Source: Bacteroidetes/Chlorobi group bacterium ChocPot_Mid (GTDB lineage Bacteria; Bacteroidota; Ignavibacteria; Kapaibacteriales; UBA2268). From it: a stretch of 9,530 nucleotides of DNA. The notes below the pieces were generated by a model, which had not been told where the DNA came from, ran no database searches, and worked only from the letters and a program-made list of their open reading frames with translations. Location: the NCBI GenBank assembly GCA_003731675.1, contig RCNQ01000101.1, forward strand, positions 1 to 9,530. Reading direction: 5' to 3'. The number at the start of each line of letters is the position of its first letter. Positions within the stretch are counted from its first letter, which is position 1. Position numbers and translations under genes: made by a program. Positions 6,927 through 9,530 of the stretch are shown here, in pieces.

Positions 6927-7729
6927 TACTTTATCTTTTTAATTTTTTTCCTCAAGATTGGATAATAGACTCTGAATAATTTAAATTTATTCAATCTATC
7001 AATTATTTTACAAAAGAAAAAATAAAGAACTTCAGGCACAATTATTTTGCTTTTTTCCCAAAAAGAAATTTTTCTATATAAATAATATACTTTGGCTCTT
7101 TCCATCAAATAGGAAAATGTAATTTTACTTGAAATCCCTCCAGTTGACATTTTGACCAATATTGATTTGTAAATACTATATTTGGATTTATCATAGTATT
7201 CCCATTTAAAAACATCATCAGCAGTAATTTTTAAATTATCTTTATACATATCATGGACAATTAAAAATTCTTTTTTCAATATTGTACCCGGATGTTGGAA
7301 CAAGTAATTGTTTGTGCTTTCATCAAATCTTGGTTCATATAGTATCGATTGGTTGTTTGTATCTTTTAAAATACCACACGCCAGCAAATCGTAAGAATCA
7401 ACATCTTCTGAAAAAATATTAAATAAAAGTTCAGTATCATAATACTCATCATCAGAATTAAGAAAATGAATCCATTCTCCTTCTGCAAGTCTGATACCTT
7501 TATTGAATGCATTGTAGATACCCTTATCAGGTTCCCTGATATAACGGACTTTATAATCAGCGTTCTTAATATATTCCTCAACAATTTCCTGAGTATTGTC
7601 AGAAGACATATTATCAATTATTAAGTGTTCAATATCTTTGAATTTTTGAGCCAGTACACTATCGAGGCACTTTTTGATTACGTGTCCTCTGTTGTAAGTT
7701 GCTGTTATTATCGTTAGTTTTATTGACAT
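6926..7729 (-). CDS. Glycosyltransferase family 2 (WcaE-like)
   Basis: This is a GT-A glycosyltransferase of 267 residues. The N-terminal ITATYNRG (residues 8-15) and IDNMSSDNT (38-46) bind the nucleotide sugar, and the subfamily signature EPDKGIYNAFNKG (66-78) is clear. FLNSDDE (89-95) carries the acidic metal-binding residues D93/D94, and FQHPGT (144-149) is a conserved feature of WcaE-like enzymes of exopolysaccharide clusters. The lysine- and aromatic-rich C-terminus (about 215-267, including PEVLYFFF) suggests peripheral membrane binding. It starts 7 bases after the methyltransferase stop and ends with TAATG, overlapping the next glycosyltransferase. It is not a close copy of the following GT2 protein: the signature after the nucleotide site differs. 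Donor and acceptor unknown. Confidence 0.9.
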   Translation of the reverse strand: MSIKLTIITATYNRGHVIKKCLDSVLAQKFKDIEHLIIDNMSSDNTQEIVEEYIKNADYKVRYIREPDKGIYNAFNKGIRLAEGEWIHFLNSDDEYYDTELLFNIFSEDVDSYDLLACGILKDTNNQSILYEPRFDESTNNYLFQHPGTILKKEFLIVHDMYKDNLKITADDVFKWEYYDKSKYSIYKSILVKMSTGGISSKITFSYLMERAKVYYLYRKISFWEKSKIIVPEVLYFFFCKIIDRLNKFKLFRVYYPILRKKIKKIK

Positions 7730-7736
7730 AATTATG

Positions 7737-8459
7737 CTAACTATTATTTATCCAAAATCCCCACCAAGTATTTTCTATATGCTTGATATCATAACCTTTT
7801 TTCCTAAGTATCATACATGCAGTATAACTACCGATTAAGTGATTATCCATACTTGGATGTGTATCGTGAAATAAAACAATGCCACCCTTTTTAACGAATG
7901 GTATTACTTTTTTAAAATCATTTATAACATAATCTGTATCGTGACAAGCATCAATTATTACCAAATCAATTATTTTTCCATCGATGTATTTTGATAAATC
8001 CATATAAAGAGTATTCTCATAAATTTGGATAACTCTATTTTCAAACCCGTGATTGCGATAAACCCTGCCAATATCATTTTGCTCAAGGTTATATGTTACC
8101 AGATTTCCTGTTTGCTTTTCGATAGGTGCATTAACTGTATATACCTTTGTATCTGACAGGTGATTGCAAATGTTGGCTACCGTATTCCCGTGTGCAGTTC
8201 CCAGCTCCAAAACATTATTTGGTTTATAATGCATAATAATTTTCATCAATGAAGTATAATCATCGTGGTCTTTTGGACCCATAAAAGGAGGCAGACAAAT
8301 ATCATCAAGGATTGGAGGTTTAACAGGCATTTCATTTTCATTGAAGTCAAAATTATATGTAGGTAACTTGTAAAATAACTTAATCAGATTACTATATGAT
8401 TTTCTGAAAAGTAACCTGCATTTGATTTTAACTATATTAATAATTTTATTTGTAATCAT
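7737..8459 (-). CDS. Class I SAM-dependent methyltransferase (Methyltransf_24-like)
   Basis: This 240-residue protein probably methylates a sugar of the glycan or an intermediate, using S-adenosylmethionine. Motif I is VLELGTAHGNT (residues 83-93), the glycine-rich SAM loop, with E85. A later acidic segment, LVIIDACHDTDYV (166-178), and GGIVLFHDTH (192-201) match the strand-4 and strand-5 regions of Methyltransf_24 proteins; the D and H residues there could bind a metal, as in some O-methyltransferases of this fold. The first 40 residues are basic and hydrophobic and could sit against the membrane. It starts 7 bases after the FkbM methyltransferase stop, so the two methyltransferases are adjacent and co-expressed. 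No Shine-Dalgarno is visible. The substrate is unknown. Confidence 0.85.
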   Translation of the reverse strand: MITNKIINIVKIKCRLLFRKSYSNLIKLFYKLPTYNFDFNENEMPVKPPILDDICLPPFMGPKDHDDYTSLMKIIMHYKPNNVLELGTAHGNTVANICNHLSDTKVYTVNAPIEKQTGNLVTYNLEQNDIGRVYRNHGFENRVIQIYENTLYMDLSKYIDGKIIDLVIIDACHDTDYVINDFKKVIPFVKKGGIVLFHDTHPSMDNHLIGSYTACMILRKKGYDIKHIENTWWGFWINNS

Positions 8460-8466
8460 AAGTATT

Positions 8467-9339
8467 TTATTTAATATTCTTTACGTCTAAATGTTTTTTA
8501 CTTAAAATAATATTTGTACTTCTATCAAAATTAGCACATTTACGCAAAAACATATTTTCAGTATCCATAATTTCCAATTTATCTTCATGATAAATGTGAT
8601 AATTATGCTTTCTTACTTCTCTGTAAAAATCCCATGCAGTAAAACCTGCTGTAAAGTAATGCAAATGACTAATCTCACAAAGAATGATTGGACTAAATTT
8701 ATCAAGCGATGACCAAGCGCCTTCAAAGAACAATGGTTCATGACCATCAACATCAATTTTAATAAAGTCAATTCTATTTAGATTTTTGTCTTTAACAAAT
8801 TCATCTAAAGTAGTTAACTTTATCTTTTCTTTTCCTTCGATTACTTCATATCCTTCGGGTTCATGAAGAGTCGCAGAAGATGGACCAATAAATATCTCCA
8901 ACTCTTGATTCTTGTTAGATAATCCATATTCAAAAATCTCAACATTATTTATTTTGTTTTCATCTAAGTTATTTTTAAGTATAGTACAAAAATGTTTGGT
9001 TGGTTCAAAAGCATATATAAAGCCCGTTTTCCCGATAATTTTCGAAATTAATACTGAGTAATATCCAATATTCGCTCCAATATCTAATACTATATCACCT
9101 TCTTTTAACAGGTATGGTAACCATTGTACTGATTTTTTTTCAAAAATTCCCTCGTTGATGATACATCTATCAACATATCCTGTAACATTCAGCCAAAACA
9201 AATCACCATCAGGGGTTCTATATAAACTTCTATCGGGTTTTCTGATTAATAGTTTTGAATGAGATATTTCTATCTTTGATTTCAGGTAATTACATGCTCT
9301 GATTATAAAAGTTAATATTTCTAATATGATAGTTTTCAT
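8467..9339 (-). CDS. FkbM-family methyltransferase
   Basis: This is a SAM-dependent methyltransferase of 290 residues from the preferred start, likely O-methylating a sugar hydroxyl. In that numbering, VLDIGANIGYYS (84-95) is the SAM-binding motif I, AFEPT (110-114) carries the ribose-binding glutamate E112, and FIKIDVDGHE (192-201) is the diagnostic FkbM signature. TTLDEF (176-181) is also characteristic. I chose ATG 9339..9337 rather than the ATG ten codons upstream (9369). It overlaps the stop of the preceding gene as ATGA and has AGGAGA six bases before it, and the extra residues encoded upstream (MGNNKNRRYN) are simply that preceding gene's end and its ribosome binding site read out of frame. 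FkbM proteins are common in O-antigen and capsule clusters. The exact substrate is unknown. Confidence 0.92.
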   Translation of the reverse strand: MKTIILEILTFIIRACNYLKSKIEISHSKLLIRKPDRSLYRTPDGDLFWLNVTGYVDRCIINEGIFEKKSVQWLPYLLKEGDIVLDIGANIGYYSVLISKIIGKTGFIYAFEPTKHFCTILKNNLDENKINNVEIFEYGLSNKNQELEIFIGPSSATLHEPEGYEVIEGKEKIKLTTLDEFVKDKNLNRIDFIKIDVDGHEPLFFEGAWSSLDKFSPIILCEISHLHYFTAGFTAWDFYREVRKHNYHIYHEDKLEIMDTENMFLRKCANFDRSTNIILSKKHLDVKNIK

Positions 9340-9530
9340 GTTATATCTCCTGTTTTTATTGTTTCCCATGGCATAATAATTGCCAATTGTCCAACGATTT
9401 TATCACCCGGATATGCTTTATTGTAATTACTCGTATGAACCACAGAAATTGGAATAATGATACCATTAACTGGAAGAGTATATCTTTGATTATATATTCC
9501 AGAGTGGACAGATAAAAAATAATTTATTGG
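9336..9530 (-). CDS. Unidentified protein of the glycan cluster (C-terminal 64 residues only)
   Basis: The minus-strand frame is open from the right edge to TGA 9338..9336 and encodes 64 residues. Its TGA shares four bases (ATGA) with the FkbM methyltransferase start, the same junction type as at 4385-4388, which supports it as a real coding end. The fragment is beta-rich in appearance, with alternating hydrophobic residues (NGIIIPISVVHTSN), then PGDKIVGQLAI, ending in PWETIKTGDIT. I do not recognise the family. The GDKIVGQLAI stretch is faintly like the last strands of the dUTPase/dCTP-deaminase fold, and a beta-sandwich tail such as the C-terminal domain of an O-antigen ABC exporter is another option; neither is supported enough to name. 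No hydrophobic helix is present in the part that can be seen. Confidence 0.7.
   Translation of the reverse strand, partial: PINYFLSVHSGIYNQRYTLPVNGIIIPISVVHTSNYNKAYPGDKIVGQLAIIMPWETIKTGDIT
9346..9351 (-). promoter_or_regulatory. Shine-Dalgarno of the FkbM methyltransferase
   Basis: The minus strand reads AGGAGA, ending six bases before ATG 9339..9337. It is the only strong ribosome binding site before any start in this window, and it decides the start: the ATG at 9369 lies upstream of it and has no such site. It is embedded in the final codons of the preceding gene. Confidence 0.8.

Noticed and set aside
7366..7617. Minus-strand frame of 83 codons inside the WcaE-like GT2 gene
   Set aside because: It overlaps the conserved GT2 core in another frame. 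Its isoleucine- and leucine-rich protein is a frame-shift shadow of the real one.
6009..7729. Recent tandem duplication of the two adjacent GT2 genes
   Set aside because: They share only the general GT-A start and acidic motif. The middle signatures (EPDKGIYNAFNKG against EQGSSHAKNRG) and C-termini differ, so they are distant paralogues.
9336..9530. dUTPase/dCTP-deaminase identity for the right-edge fragment, from the PGDKIVGQLAI stretch
   Set aside because: Only one short stretch is similar, the catalytic motifs would lie outside the window, and a nucleotide hydrolase is not expected in this setting.

Overview
The window is 9,530 bases of AT-rich bacterial DNA. Every gene I can support lies on the minus strand, so transcription runs from the right edge to the left. 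The best lineage guess is the Bacteroidota/Ignavibacteria (FCB) group. The reasons are a GT5 glycogen synthase of the type found there, followed by an outer-membrane lipoprotein resembling DUF4270 and by an exported protein with a 'GIGD' N-terminus typical of those envelopes. Nearly all starts also lack a Shine-Dalgarno sequence, and gene ends are tightly packed. No ribosomal RNA or marker gene is present, so this placement is an inference.

Right-hand block (about 3141 to 9530): the downstream end of a surface-glycan (O-antigen, capsule or exopolysaccharide type) biosynthesis cluster. In transcription order it holds the last 64 residues of an unidentified protein, an FkbM-family methyltransferase, a second class I SAM methyltransferase, two GT2 glycosyltransferases, a hexapeptide-repeat acyltransferase, another GT-A type glycosyltransferase carrying a WGWGTW motif, and a GT4 glycosyltransferase. 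Gaps are 30 bases or less, and several junctions overlap (ATGA, TAATG, and an 11-base overlap). This suggests one transcript with translational coupling. Together the enzymes would build an oligosaccharide on a lipid carrier and decorate it with methyl and acyl groups. The priming transferase, flippase or ABC exporter, polymerase and sugar-nucleotide synthesis genes are not in the window and presumably lie upstream, beyond the right edge.

Left-hand block (1 to 2990): after a 150-base AT-rich intergenic region come glycogen synthase (glgA), a lipoprotein of DUF4270 type with two DNRLRE-like halves, and the N-terminal 64 residues of a secreted protein that is probably an outer-membrane beta-barrel. 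These look like chromosomal backbone genes that flank the glycan cluster.

The most useful observations are these. (1) Two partial genes sit at the window edges. (2) The FkbM methyltransferase start should move 10 codons inward, to an ATG that overlaps the upstream stop and has the only strong Shine-Dalgarno seen here. (3) The lipoprotein has no ATG start, which is either a TTG start or a one-base error. (4) Third-position GC changes sharply inside the WGWGTW glycosyltransferase gene, suggesting a recombination mosaic. I see no mobile element, CRISPR array, RNA gene or clearly novel system. The cluster is of a recognisable class, though its particular gene order and glycan product are unknown.
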